Source: Bacillus sp. REN16 (GTDB lineage: Bacteria > Bacillota > Bacilli > Bacillales > Bacillaceae_L). Taken from it: a stretch of 64,000 nt of DNA. Within the stretch, counting starts at the first letter, position 1; each line of letters opens with the position of its first letter. The stretch is from positions 124,001 to 188,000 of the forward strand of contig NZ_JAJFZK010000005.1 of the NCBI RefSeq assembly GCF_020731355.1, read 5' to 3'. The translations under genes were made by a program, and so were the position numbers. The notes under the pieces are model-generated. The model saw nothing but the letters and a program-made list of their open reading frames with translations. It ran no database searches and had not been told where the DNA came from. Positions 16,963 to 26,444 of the stretch are shown piece by piece.

Positions 16963-18033
16963 TTATTTTTCGGGAACAAAGTAGATAACCGAAGGACCAG
17001 ATGCGCCCCCTGGAAGGCTTGTTACAAAATCATATTGATTCCCGTTGGCTCCAATTTTTTCGGATGCAAACTTCCATGCATTTACATAGCTTAGAAACCC
17101 AGTAGTGTTAAGTTTGCCGTTCCATTGCATAGCAAAGTGACCGAATCCGCCAGCAGGGTTATCGTAGACGGAGAGTTGCAGCGGATGATGTAAACTATTT
17201 TCCACTTTAACATCTAAATCGTATAAAACACCATAGTTTCCATTATTGATTACCGGTTTATTTCCATCGACGACACTAATGCCTTCTTCATATTCTCCTG
17301 GTAATTTATCACTCCATTGACCGGAAGCAGCTGAAGACAGTCGAATATAGGCATTTCCTAATGCTGTATCATACGTAAGCGTCCCCTCACGATCAAAATG
17401 TGGAAAACTTCCTCGAACATGTGAGTCAGGCGGTAAAATCTCAACAGATAGCGGGTCAGCTGGACGTTCTACATAGTTAAGTGTAGTCGCAGTGACAGTG
17501 GCAGGCTGATGGCCATGTTTCGTGTAGACATCATATTGGGCAATCCCACTTACCGTATCTCCATCGTTTGCATTTGTTTCTAGGAAATAGCTTTCACCAG
17601 GCTTAAGAGTTTTAATATATTTTTTCTCAGCCTTTTCTTCTAAAAATTGTACTAACGCTTCTTTTCCAGCAACGTCAGGATAAATACTGACTGAAGCACC
17701 AATCCCTTTAGAAAACACCATTACTGTTTCATCTGAAGTGTTTGTTAAGGCTAAGCTAACATACCGATTCTCTCCACTAATATTTTGATGATGCCAAAAC
17801 ACTCGGAATTCTCCAGTAGCTTTATCGCGATAAAACGCACCATTGTCGGAGTATGTTTCTGGTGAATCACTAAGAATCAGTTTTCCTCCTGTTTGGTTTA
17901 ATTCTGGCTTTTCAAGATGAGCAGCAGGCTTGAGTGTTTCGATAGGTACATAATCTTCATTGGCAAATGCCTGACTAGGAAGTAGAAATGCCAATAGAAT
18001 AGTACCAACAGCTAATGCAGACTTCATTTTCAT
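16963..18033 (-). CDS. Secreted protein of unknown function
   Basis: 356 residues with a classical signal peptide (basic MKMK, hydrophobic core, likely cleavage after SQAFA). The mature part is beta-rich without recognised catalytic motifs. It contains VSLALTNTSDETVMVF and DLDVKVENSLHHPLQLSVYDN, which look like two immunoglobulin-like folds, and a terminal PGGASGPSVIYFVPE. No family named with confidence; similar domains are sometimes annotated with copper amine oxidase-like secreted proteins. GAGGAGG is seven bases before the ATG. Convergent with the intron, divergent from the RpiR gene. Confidence 0.6.
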   Translation of the reverse strand: MKMKSALAVGTILLAFLLPSQAFANEDYVPIETLKPAAHLEKPELNQTGGKLILSDSPETYSDNGAFYRDKATGEFRVFWHHQNISGENRYVSLALTNTSDETVMVFSKGIGASVSIYPDVAGKEALVQFLEEKAEKKYIKTLKPGESYFLETNANDGDTVSGIAQYDVYTKHGHQPATVTATTLNYVERPADPLSVEILPPDSHVRGSFPHFDREGTLTYDTALGNAYIRLSSAASGQWSDKLPGEYEEGISVVDGNKPVINNGNYGVLYDLDVKVENSLHHPLQLSVYDNPAGGFGHFAMQWNGKLNTTGFLSYVNAWKFASEKIGANGNQYDFVTSLPGGASGPSVIYFVPEK

Positions 18034-18377
18034 TCTTTTTCCTCCTCTTCTATTTTTATTGAAACCCCAAATAATGACTATTCAACATCCTAAGAAGCTA
18101 AGAGGGAAATTCAATGTTTATGTAGATTCGATAATTGTTGGATTTTTCCTTCCTTTTTTATAAAAATGAGGAAAAAGTCCCCCTTTTTTTAAAAAGAGAT
18201 AGGTATCAAATTATATTTTAAAAAGAAAAATGGTGAATTTAAAGCCTGTTTTATTGCCCGCCTTGACGGATGCGATGGGATTTTGTATCCTTGAGTTGGA
18301 GGATATATTCTCTTTTTTATTAAGTGGAGGAATATTTCTTCATATGAATTTCAGAAACAAGACAAAGGAGAATGTTT
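18034..18377. other. Divergent regulatory region
   Basis: Separates the leftward secreted protein from the rightward RpiR regulator and must contain both promoters. AT-rich, with A/T runs near 18180-18200. No operator was identified with confidence. Confidence 0.4.
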
Positions 18378-19235
18378 ATGCCGAAGACTGAGAAAGTGAA
18401 CCCTCTTTTAATTATTAAATCTGTATACAACTCGCTTACGAAAACAGAACAAAAGGTAGCGGATTATATTATGGTCAATCATGCGGAAGCTGTGTATTCC
18501 TCGGTAACTGATTTAGCAGAAGTGGTTGGGGTTGGTGAAACTACAGTTTTACGTTTTTGCAGAAAATTAGGATATAGAGGATTTCAAGAATTTAAATTAT
18601 CTGTTGCACAAAATCTCATGGAAGCCGATGAACAGGTTTACGGTAAAATTGATGAACAGGATTCCGTTGATGTGGTTGCGAAAAAGATTTCGAATCAAAA
18701 TGTAAGTGCTTTAAATGATACAGTCTCATTACTTCAAGAGAGCACTTTACAGGCAGCAGTTGGGAAAATAAATAGTGCAAAGAAAATCTATTTCTTTGGC
18801 GTGGGGTCATCTGGATTTACAGCATTGGATGGTCAACATCGATTTATGAGGCTAGGCTACAACACAGAACATGTCTCTGATTCTCATATTATGTCAATGA
18901 CGGCGTCTTTATTAGGTAAGGATGATTTAATTATTGCCATATCTTCTTCAGGAAGTACAAAGGACGTTGTTGATGCTATTGAAATTGCAAAGGAAAACAA
19001 AGCATTTATCATGTGTATTACAAACCAGGCACGATCGCCTATTACAAAGTATGCGGACTTAATTCTCCTTGCAGCAAATAAAGAATCGCCATTTGAAGGT
19101 GGGATTTTTTCTTCAAAGATTGCTCAGCTTTTACTATTAGATGTCCTAGCAACAAACGCAGCTCTTGGCAACAAAGAACAAGTGTCCAGGGCCATAAAGA
19201 GTACAGCGGAATCCGTTCTCGACAAATTGTACTAA
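18378..19235 (+). CDS. RpiR/MurR-family transcriptional regulator
   Basis: 285 residues. The N-terminal helix-turn-helix domain (about 1-75) has LTKTEQKVADYIMVNHAEAV and GVGETTVLRFCRKLGYRGFQ. The SIS sugar-phosphate-binding domain (about 120-260) has IYFFGVGSSGFTALDGQHR and ISSSGSTKDVVDAIEIAK. Known: members sense phosphosugars, often amino-sugar phosphates, and control neighbouring catabolic genes. First gene of the amino-sugar cluster, so probably its regulator, with GlcNAc-6-P or ManNAc-6-P as a plausible effector. The ATG at 18372 is one base from AAAGGAG; the ATG at 18378 has proper spacing and is chosen. Confidence 0.88.
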   Translation: MPKTEKVNPLLIIKSVYNSLTKTEQKVADYIMVNHAEAVYSSVTDLAEVVGVGETTVLRFCRKLGYRGFQEFKLSVAQNLMEADEQVYGKIDEQDSVDVVAKKISNQNVSALNDTVSLLQESTLQAAVGKINSAKKIYFFGVGSSGFTALDGQHRFMRLGYNTEHVSDSHIMSMTASLLGKDDLIIAISSSGSTKDVVDAIEIAKENKAFIMCITNQARSPITKYADLILLAANKESPFEGGIFSSKIAQLLLLDVLATNAALGNKEQVSRAIKSTAESVLDKLY

Positions 19236-19261
19236 TACTCTAATAGAAAAAGGTGAAAATC

Positions 19262-19858
19262 ATGGTTTCTTCAAATAATAAACTATTTGAAGTTCTCGAA
19301 TATATAGTAGATTTGGTGCTGTTAAACTTCTTATTTATTATTTGCTCCCTACCTTTAGTCACAGCTTATCCTTCTTTTGTGGCATTGGTAGGAGCGATTA
19401 AAGATATGTCTGACGAAAAACCAACACCAGCTTGGAGACAATACCTTAAACTCTTTTATGATTATTTGAAAAAAGGTTTAAAGATATGGCTCCTTCTTTT
19501 TGTAATTTCAGTTGTCATAATCGGTGATATTATCGCGTCTTTTTATTTGCCAACGGCTTTACAGAATTTTCTTTTGCCCTTTAATGTAATCGTGACTCTT
19601 TTATTCTTAGGAGTATTTAGTTATCTTATGAAACTATTTATTTTGGGAGAGGATCGTTTAAAAACATTAATAATTGTCAGCTTTTTTCAATACTTTAAAC
19701 AACCCGTAAAGCCTTTATTGATTACGGTGATAAATGGGTTGATTGTTGTTCTATCAATCTATCTTCGTTTTGTTCCATTCATCATTTCATTTAGTCTTCT
19801 TGCATTTACCTATTATTTTCTGTTGTTTGCAAGGGATCATGATGCAGAGAATAATTAG
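19262..19858 (+). CDS. YesL-family (DUF624) membrane protein
   Basis: 198 residues with about five hydrophobic segments. Family features: the N-terminal VDLVLLNFLFIICSLPLVT and a terminal LAFTYYFLLFA. DUF624 proteins accompany CUT1 sugar ABC importers in Bacillus and Paenibacillus. Their role is unproven; a transporter accessory or sensor has been suggested. The ATG at 19262 follows AAGGTG; an upstream in-frame GTG is part of that site. Twenty-six bases after the RpiR gene, so cotranscribed. Confidence 0.82.
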   Translation: MVSSNNKLFEVLEYIVDLVLLNFLFIICSLPLVTAYPSFVALVGAIKDMSDEKPTPAWRQYLKLFYDYLKKGLKIWLLLFVISVVIIGDIIASFYLPTALQNFLLPFNVIVTLLFLGVFSYLMKLFILGEDRLKTLIIVSFFQYFKQPVKPLLITVINGLIVVLSIYLRFVPFIISFSLLAFTYYFLLFARDHDAENN

Positions 19859-19956
19859 ATTAAAATAAAAAATGGAGATTTTTTTATTTTTTAATAAAAA
19901 TGGTGGATTTAATCTCCAAAAGGTGATACATTCTAAATAGAGAGTTAATTCTCTAC

Positions 19957-19970
19957 TGAAAGCGCTTAAT
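19957..19970 (+). promoter_or_regulatory. cre-like catabolite control site
   Basis: TGAAAGCGCTTAAT matches the CcpA consensus TGAAAGCGCTTTCA except in the last three positions, and lies about 90 bp upstream of the binding-protein start. Next to it, TAGAGA...TCTCTA (19938-19955) is a perfect inverted repeat that may be an operator for the RpiR regulator. Glucose repression of the import operon is the likely effect. Confidence 0.65.
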
Positions 19971-20061
19971 GAAAGTCGGTTTTGAAATCTAGTAGGGGGT
20001 GCACGAATACAATTACTATTAGAAATCGAAACTCAAAAAAATCCAATGAGGTGAGAAAGAA

Positions 20062-21348
20062 ATGATTAGATTCAAAAAATTACTATCAGTAGCTATGGTG
20101 TTTTTACTTGTTTTAAGTGTCTTAGCAGCATGTAGTGGCTCCAAGGATTCAGGGTCAAGTAACTCAGATTCAACAGATGGAAAAAAGGACGAACAAACAA
20201 CAGTTGAATTTTGGACAATTTCGCTTCAACCAACTTTTAATGATTATTTCAATGACCTTATTGCAAAATACGAAGAAGAAAATCCAAATGTAAAAATAGA
20301 TTGGAAAGACTTCCCGTATGATGCGGTTCAAAACAAATTATTGACAAGCATTGCTAGTAAACAAGCTCCAGACGTTGTTAACTTAAATACTGAGCTTGCC
20401 AACCAAATGGCTTCAAAAGGTGCTTTAGTAGATTTTAACGAGCAATTATCAGATGAGCAAAAAGGGATATATTATGAAGGAATCTATAATTCTACTGTAA
20501 CTGACGGTCGTGCAAATGCACTTCCATGGTATACAGGAATTCCTGTTCTATATATTAATACTGAATTAGCTGAAAAAGCAGGTATTGATGTAAGTAAGGC
20601 ACCACAAACAAAAGAGGATTTAGCAAACTGGGGTAAACAAATTAAGGAGAAAACAGATGCTTTTGGATATGTATTCTCAATGGATACTCGTTCGATTCTA
20701 GAAGAAGGCTACAAGCTTGTCGAAGGTGACAAAGCGGTATTTAATACCGATGAAGTTAAAGAATACATCCAAGGTAATATTGATCTAATTGAAGCCGGCG
20801 TTATACCAAAGGATATTCCAGCGTTTGATAAACAAGTTCAGCTATTCGGTAGTGAACAAGTGGCGATGATTATCTCAAGTTCTTCTTTTATTAATCAATT
20901 GAAAACAGCTTCACCTGATGTATATGAAAAAACAATCGCAGTTCCAGCTCCAACAGGAAAAGCGGGCATTCGTTTTACAAACACTATGAATCTAGTTGTT
21001 CCTAAGGATTCTAAAAATGTGGATGCAGCTACTGCATTTGCACATTATGTATCAAATGATGCAAACCAATTAGCATTCTCTAAAGCAGCTAGCACACTTC
21101 CGTCAACAAAGGAAGCTGCGAAGGATGAATTCTTCTATAAAAATGATGGAACTTTAGAAGGTCAAGCGTTAACAGCATCTGTTGAAAGCTTAGACAAAGC
21201 AACAGATTTCTATATCGGAATTGAAAATGCGAACGACGTGAATAAAACAATGGCTAAGCATTTACAGAACATCTACATCAATGACCAAGATCTACAAGCT
21301 GAGCTAGATGCAGCAGAGAAGGAAATTAATGATATTTTAAGTCGTTAA
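20062..21348 (+). CDS. ABC transporter sugar-binding lipoprotein (CUT1 family)
   Basis: 428 residues with lipobox SVLAACSG and a Ser/Asp-rich linker, then a family 1 solute-binding fold (VEFWTISLQPTFNDYF at the start, KQAPDVVNLNTELANQMASK in the first lobe, MIISSSSFINQL in the second). Captures an oligosaccharide outside the membrane for the two permeases downstream. The substrate is inferred from context to be an amino-sugar glycan fragment. GAGGTGAG precedes the ATG. A hairpin terminator after the gene probably lowers permease expression relative to the binding protein, as is usual. Confidence 0.9.
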   Translation: MIRFKKLLSVAMVFLLVLSVLAACSGSKDSGSSNSDSTDGKKDEQTTVEFWTISLQPTFNDYFNDLIAKYEEENPNVKIDWKDFPYDAVQNKLLTSIASKQAPDVVNLNTELANQMASKGALVDFNEQLSDEQKGIYYEGIYNSTVTDGRANALPWYTGIPVLYINTELAEKAGIDVSKAPQTKEDLANWGKQIKEKTDAFGYVFSMDTRSILEEGYKLVEGDKAVFNTDEVKEYIQGNIDLIEAGVIPKDIPAFDKQVQLFGSEQVAMIISSSSFINQLKTASPDVYEKTIAVPAPTGKAGIRFTNTMNLVVPKDSKNVDAATAFAHYVSNDANQLAFSKAASTLPSTKEAAKDEFFYKNDGTLEGQALTASVESLDKATDFYIGIENANDVNKTMAKHLQNIYINDQDLQAELDAAEKEINDILSR

Positions 21349-21360
21349 TAGTAAAACTGA

Positions 21361-21391
21361 ATGGGCAGATATCCTTCTGCCCATTTTTTTA
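21361..21391 (+). terminator. Intra-operon attenuating terminator
   Basis: ATGGGCAG (21361-21368) pairs with CTGCCCAT (21377-21384), then seven T residues. It lies between the binding-protein and permease genes. Confidence 0.85.
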
Positions 21392-21472
21392 AAAAGGATA
21401 GGAAAGATTCATTTTTCTTCCGTGATGTTTAGCATCAAGAGCGCTTAGCGCATTAAAAGGAGGTTATGCCCT

Positions 21473-22372
21473 ATGGGAAAGAAAAGAGCTTCCGGTTATA
21501 GCAGATTTACCGAGGTTCAAACAGCCTGGCTATTCATGGCACCAGGGTTAATATTGCTTGCTCTTTTTACCTTTTGGCCAATTATTTTCAGTTTTCCTCT
21601 GGCGTTCACCAACTATTCGGTAATCGGTGAAACGTCCTTCGTAGGACTTGATAATTTTAAAAGAGCTTTTTCCGACGTAGATTTTATCGCTTCTATTAAA
21701 AACTCTCTGCTTTATATGATTATCGTGCCTTTTATCCAAATTATTTCCATCTTGATGGCTGTATTAGTGAATCGAAAAATCGCTGGGATTAAGTTTTTTA
21801 GGACGGCCTATTATGTTCCAGTTGTTACCTCTATGGTTGCTGTTGCGATCATCTGGGGTTGGTTGATGAGCGCAAACGGAGTTCTCAATTATCTCTTAAT
21901 GTCAATTGGCATTCTAGATGATAAGGTGAACTGGCTATCTGATAAGGATACAGCCCTTTGGGCATTAATGTTTATTACGTTATGGAAGGGCTTAGGCTAC
22001 TATATGATGATCTATCTTGCTGGTCTACAAGCTGTTCCAACTGATTGTATTGAAGCAGCAAAAATTGACGGAGCAAGTAACTTCCAAATCATTACAAAGA
22101 TCACCATTCCTTTATTAAAGCCATATGTGTTCTTCTGTACTTTAATTTCTTTAATGGCTGCAATTCGTGTATTTGATGAAGTCTTCGTCTTAACTTCTGG
22201 TGGACCTGGTAATGCAACATTGACAAGTAGTGTGTATATTTACCAGCAAGGATTTGAGCAATTTGAGTTTGGCTACTCATCCGCACTAGGCTTGATTGTA
22301 AGTTTCATTATTATGTTCTTTAGTATTTTCATCTTCGTGTTTAACAAGAAGGGAGGTGTAAATCCATATTAA
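21473..22372 (+). CDS. ABC sugar permease (UgpA/MsmF-like)
   Basis: 299 residues, six predicted membrane helices. The EAA loop that docks the ATPase is AAKIDGASNFQIITKITIPL. Typical N-terminal WLFMAPGLILLALFTFWPII. Forms the membrane channel with the next permease. AGGAGG lies nine bases before the ATG. Confidence 0.92.
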   Translation: MGKKRASGYSRFTEVQTAWLFMAPGLILLALFTFWPIIFSFPLAFTNYSVIGETSFVGLDNFKRAFSDVDFIASIKNSLLYMIIVPFIQIISILMAVLVNRKIAGIKFFRTAYYVPVVTSMVAVAIIWGWLMSANGVLNYLLMSIGILDDKVNWLSDKDTALWALMFITLWKGLGYYMMIYLAGLQAVPTDCIEAAKIDGASNFQIITKITIPLLKPYVFFCTLISLMAAIRVFDEVFVLTSGGPGNATLTSSVYIYQQGFEQFEFGYSSALGLIVSFIIMFFSIFIFVFNKKGGVNPY

Positions 22373-22373
22373 T

Positions 22374-23219
22374 ATGGATGAGCCTATGAAAAATACGAAA
22401 CTAGTAAAAACAATCGTCAATAAGTTCTTTGTGTATGCGTTATTAATCTTATTTGCCATTTTTATGATGGGGCCATTTCTTTGGCTAATTAGTGTATCGC
22501 TTATGCCAGGGAAAAATATTTTTGCATTTCCGCCTGCAATACTTCCAACTTTCATTGATTTTAAAAACTATTTGGAAGTATGGGAGTATATGGATTTTCT
22601 TAAATATATTTGGAACACGGTTATTATCACCTTCCTGGGTGTGACCTTTAGTATTTTATTCAGTGCTTTAACGGCCTATCCGTTAGCGGTTTTCAGATTT
22701 AAAGGAAGAAACTTTATTTTCCTATTACTCGTTTCAACGATGATTATTCCTGCAGCCGCAGGACTAGTTGTAAACTATTTAACGATAAACAGCATGGGAT
22801 TAATTAATACTTTTACAGGAGTTGTACTACCGACACTAGTTTCAGTGTTTAATATATTCCTGTTCAGACAAGCATTCATGGGAATTCCAACAGATATTAG
22901 GGATTCAGGGAAAATGGATGGCGCATCGGAATTTCGAATTTGGGGTCAATTAATGATGCCGATGATCAAACCGGCTGTTGCGGTTGTTGGTTTATTTGAA
23001 TTTATGGCGAACTGGAATAGCTTCCTATGGCCAATTATTGTGTTAAATACAGAAAAATACCCATTAGCTTCAGCGTTAAGCTTCTTAAATGGTCAGTTCT
23101 CATATAACTTTGGGTGGATCGCAGCTGGAACGGTAATCTCAGTATTACCAATCATCTTCGTCTTCTTATTCACACAAAAATACTATATGGAAGGAATTTC
23201 AGGTGCGGTTAAAGGATAG
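22374..23219 (+). CDS. ABC sugar permease (UgpE/MsmG-like)
   Basis: 281 residues, six helices, EAA loop SGKMDGASEFRIWGQLMMP. It begins one base after the previous stop codon, so translation is coupled. The first ATG (22374) is far from GGGAGGTG; ATG at 22386 after GGATGAG is an alternative. No ATP-binding subunit is encoded in this cluster. In Bacillus, the shared ATPase MsmX serves several CUT1 importers and would be expected here. Confidence 0.9.
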   Translation: MDEPMKNTKLVKTIVNKFFVYALLILFAIFMMGPFLWLISVSLMPGKNIFAFPPAILPTFIDFKNYLEVWEYMDFLKYIWNTVIITFLGVTFSILFSALTAYPLAVFRFKGRNFIFLLLVSTMIIPAAAGLVVNYLTINSMGLINTFTGVVLPTLVSVFNIFLFRQAFMGIPTDIRDSGKMDGASEFRIWGQLMMPMIKPAVAVVGLFEFMANWNSFLWPIIVLNTEKYPLASALSFLNGQFSYNFGWIAAGTVISVLPIIFVFLFTQKYYMEGISGAVKG

Positions 23220-23255
23220 GGGAAACAAGGGGACGGTTCTTCTGTTCGCCTAATA
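23219..23255 (+). repeat. GC-rich dispersed repeat copy inside the operon
   Basis: AAGGGGACGGTTCTTCTG, followed by TTCGCCTAAT, is nearly identical to the copies at 1434 and 1494. It lies between the second permease and the DUF4127 gene. Confidence 0.75.
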
Positions 23256-23282
23256 ATTTCCAAATGGAAAGGGAGATTTCAA

Positions 23283-24830
23283 ATGTACAAAATTGCTTAT
23301 ATCCCGTTAGACGAACGTCCATGCAACTATGATTTTCCAAGCCTTTTAACAGGGGTTAAGGGGACAGGTCCCTCCGCCCACGAAGAAGTGAAGCTTGTAA
23401 GACCAAGCTTAAATCTGATGGGGGATAAAAAGGTACCCGGAAACACAGAAAAGATTTGGGAATGGCTCTATGAGGAAGTTGTGGATGCAGATGGTCTAAT
23501 TCTTTCATTAGATACTTTGTTATATGGGGGAATTATTCCTTCTAGATTGCACCATCTAACGTTGGATGAATGTAGGAATGCGCTAGCGAGGCTTTCAAGG
23601 ATAAAAGAAATAAACCCAAGTGTAAAAATATATGCTTTCAACTTAATTATGAGATGTCCAAAGTATTCAAGCAGTGATGAGGAACCGGACTATTACGAAG
23701 ATTGGGGTAGTGAAATTTTTCATTATGGGAAATTGCATCACCTCATCTCTGCTAAGCTTGCATCTGAAGAAGAGAAAAATCAGTATGAAAACCTAGATCA
23801 ACAGCTTCCTAAAGAGATAGTGAAGGATTATTTATCTCGCAGAAACATTAACGTTGAAGTAAATAAGCTCGCGCTTGAATATGTGAGTAATGGAATGATT
23901 GATTTTATGATTATTCCACAGGATGATTCTGCGCCATACGGGTGGACTGCTATTGATCAGCAGGAGGTTAGAGGGGCGATTGCCGCCCAACATCTCGAAC
24001 TGGATGTGTATATGTATCCGGGTGCAGATGAAGTAGGGTGTACGTTGCTGGCCAGAATGCTTAATAGCTTTAAAGGAATGAGACCATTGGTATACCCTGT
24101 TTTCTCGAGCACACACGGCCCTTCTGTCACACCGTTATACGAAGATCGTCCTTTAATGGAAACTCTTAAATATCAAATATTGGCAGCGGGCGGACTCATG
24201 ACTTCAAATCTTGCTGAAGCTGATATTGCATTATTCGTAAATTCGCCTGTTGAGCCGATGATGGAAGCTGCCTATCAGGATCAGCTTAGTACAAAATACC
24301 AGGTAAATCGAAATTTAATCGATTTTGCAGAGCAGCTAGAATACACAGTTAAGGTAAGAAACATCCCATGTGTGGTGGGCGATGTCGCGTTTGCTAATGG
24401 GGCCGATTTAGGACTGCTAAAGCTATTAAAAAGAAAGAATCTTCTTTTTTCACTTGCTGGCTATGCAGGCTGGAATACGAGCTCAAATACATTAGGAACA
24501 TGCATTGCACAGGGCATGCTCCACAATATATATGGAAGCACCCAAGCCCATACAGATTTTTTAGCATTACGCTATGTCGAGGATGCTGGATATTGCAGTG
24601 TCGTCAGAAAGAATATCACAAATAATGTTTTACCGGAATTAGGCTATGACTATTTCCTTGTTGATGGAAAGAATGGAAAGATTTCAGAGATTGTAAAGGA
24701 ACAATTGACGGAGTTTATAAAGGAACACCTTAATTACGAAGAAAACGTTCTGCTAATAAATGAATGCTACATGCCCTGGAACCGTATGTTTGAAATCGGA
24801 CTGGATGTTGAACATATAAAACAAGATTAG
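23283..24830 (+). CDS. DUF4127 family protein
   Basis: 515 residues, no signal peptide or membrane segment, presumed cytoplasmic. Family signature at the N-terminus: IAYIPLDERPCNYDFP. Later LILSLDTLLYGGIIPSRLHH, the IIPQDDSAPYGWTAIDQQE segment and YPGADEVGCTLLARM are conserved-looking and acidic, suggestive of an enzyme active site. The function of the family is not established. Its place between a sugar importer, an oxidoreductase and glycosidases suggests carbohydrate processing. Residues about 25-36 (GVKGTGPSAHEE) are encoded by an inserted copy of the GC-rich repeat, in frame. AAAGGGAG precedes the ATG. The stop is followed directly by the next gene. Confidence 0.82.
   Translation: MYKIAYIPLDERPCNYDFPSLLTGVKGTGPSAHEEVKLVRPSLNLMGDKKVPGNTEKIWEWLYEEVVDADGLILSLDTLLYGGIIPSRLHHLTLDECRNALARLSRIKEINPSVKIYAFNLIMRCPKYSSSDEEPDYYEDWGSEIFHYGKLHHLISAKLASEEEKNQYENLDQQLPKEIVKDYLSRRNINVEVNKLALEYVSNGMIDFMIIPQDDSAPYGWTAIDQQEVRGAIAAQHLELDVYMYPGADEVGCTLLARMLNSFKGMRPLVYPVFSSTHGPSVTPLYEDRPLMETLKYQILAAGGLMTSNLAEADIALFVNSPVEPMMEAAYQDQLSTKYQVNRNLIDFAEQLEYTVKVRNIPCVVGDVAFANGADLGLLKLLKRKNLLFSLAGYAGWNTSSNTLGTCIAQGMLHNIYGSTQAHTDFLALRYVEDAGYCSVVRKNITNNVLPELGYDYFLVDGKNGKISEIVKEQLTEFIKEHLNYEENVLLINECYMPWNRMFEIGLDVEHIKQD
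23354..23385 (+). repeat. GC-rich dispersed repeat within the DUF4127 coding sequence
   Basis: AAGGGGACAGGTCCCTCCGC is a clear family copy (compare AAGGGGGCAGGTCCCTTGTC at 28361-28380). It keeps the reading frame and adds a short Gly/Pro-rich segment between LLTGV and EVKLVRPSL. Confidence 0.8.
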
Positions 24831-24854
24831 GTGTTAAAAAAAGGAGTTGCTGCA

Positions 24855-26432
24855 ATGATGAAGCAAGAAACTACTGATGTCGTGGTAATAGGTGGAGGTT
24901 TAGGCGGTTTTATGGCCTCCCTATCTGTTGCCAAAATGGGTTTAAAGGTCATTATGACGGAAGAAACAGATTGGCTGGGTGGACAGCTTACAAGTCAGGC
25001 AGTACCTCCTGATGAACATAAATGGATTGAAAGATATGGGTGTACCGATACATATCGTGAATTTAGAGATCGTGTGCGCCAATACTATCGTGACAATTAT
25101 CCGCTCACAAAGGAAGCGAAGGAAAATGATATATTAAACCCCGGAAATGGTTGGGTAAGCCGATTGGCGCATGAACCTAAGGTTGCATTGAAGGTCATTG
25201 AAGATATGCTTGCCCCATACATCAACAGTGGAAAAATAAAGGTTCTATACAACTACAAGCCTCTAAAAGCGAAGACAGAAGAGGATGTCGTAAAATCTGT
25301 AACGGTGACACACATCTCCGGATCTCAACAAATCGAATTGGTCGGTGATTACTTTTTAGATGCTACTGAATGTGGAGACGTTTTACCGATTGCGGGTGTT
25401 GAATATGTTTCCGGAGCTGAATCAAGAGAAGAAACCGGGGAACCTCACGCTTTAGATGAAGCAAACCCGATTGATATGCAATCCTTTACCTATGTGTTTG
25501 CAGTGGATTACGTGGAGGGCGGAAATTTTGTAATCGACAAACCGGAACAGTATGATTTTTGGCGTGACTATATGCCGAGCTTCTCGCATCTACCACTTTT
25601 CAGCTGGTATGCAACAGATGCAGATGATACATCAAAGCTAAAACAATTTACGCTGTTCCCAAATGAAGAAGGTATTCCTTCCTTATTCACCTATCGAAGA
25701 ATACTAGATACAGAGAATTTGGAAGGTAATTTGTATGAAGGTGATATTTCCCTCATCAATTGGGCGCAAAATGACTATTTTCTAGGTCCCATCTATGGAG
25801 TACCTGAAGAGGAAATCGAAAAAAACTTGTTTAACGCAAAACAACAAAGCTTATCACTCTTATATTGGCTGCAAACAGAAGCACCAAGACTTGATGGCGG
25901 GAAGGGATTCCCTGGCTTACGACTGCGGAAGGATGTATTGGATACAGAGGATGGTCTTGCAAAATATCCATATATTCGCGAATCGAGAAGAATTAAAGCT
26001 GTCTATACCATAACAGAACAAGATGTGAGTAAAGAAGTAAGAGGAGAAAAAGGAATATGTGAGTATTTCGACAGCGTCGGTGTAGGTAGCTATCATTTGG
26101 ATTTACATCATACAACAGTTTCAAATCGAAGTTTCTATATTCCAAATTACCCCTATGAAATACCGCTTGGAGCTCTATTGCCAGTACGGGTAAAGAATCT
26201 AATCCCTGCTTGTAAAAATATTGGAACCACACAAATAACAAATGGGTGCTACAGACTTCATCCAACGGAATGGAATATCGGAGAATCAGCGGGATATTTA
26301 GTGGCCTATTCCAAATTGAATAATGTGACCCCGCATCAGGTAAGGGAAGAACAGCAACATTTAGAGGAATATCAAAATCTACTATTAAATAATGGTGTTC
26401 AGCTTCGTTGGCCAGAAGATATTGACCTATAA
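24855..26432 (+). CDS. FAD-dependent oxidoreductase (FAD_oxidored family)
   Basis: 525 residues. The N-terminal FAD-binding Rossmann motif VVVIGGGLGGFMASLSVA is followed by ETDWLGGQLTSQAVPPDE. Then come DYFLDATECGDVLPIAGVEY and a C-terminal LIPACKNIGTTQITNGCYRL HPTEWNIGESAGYL region (split here only for length), which closes the FAD site. Such proteins often sit in polysaccharide-use loci of Gram-positive and gut bacteria, but their reactions are mostly unknown; oxidation of a sugar hydroxyl is a reasonable guess. No signal peptide. GTG at 24831 lies before the AAAAAAGGAG site, so ATG at 24855 is chosen. Confidence 0.85.
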   Translation: MMKQETTDVVVIGGGLGGFMASLSVAKMGLKVIMTEETDWLGGQLTSQAVPPDEHKWIERYGCTDTYREFRDRVRQYYRDNYPLTKEAKENDILNPGNGWVSRLAHEPKVALKVIEDMLAPYINSGKIKVLYNYKPLKAKTEEDVVKSVTVTHISGSQQIELVGDYFLDATECGDVLPIAGVEYVSGAESREETGEPHALDEANPIDMQSFTYVFAVDYVEGGNFVIDKPEQYDFWRDYMPSFSHLPLFSWYATDADDTSKLKQFTLFPNEEGIPSLFTYRRILDTENLEGNLYEGDISLINWAQNDYFLGPIYGVPEEEIEKNLFNAKQQSLSLLYWLQTEAPRLDGGKGFPGLRLRKDVLDTEDGLAKYPYIRESRRIKAVYTITEQDVSKEVRGEKGICEYFDSVGVGSYHLDLHHTTVSNRSFYIPNYPYEIPLGALLPVRVKNLIPACKNIGTTQITNGCYRLHPTEWNIGESAGYLVAYSKLNNVTPHQVREEQQHLEEYQNLLLNNGVQLRWPEDIDL

Positions 26433-26444
26433 GGAGGAGACCAA

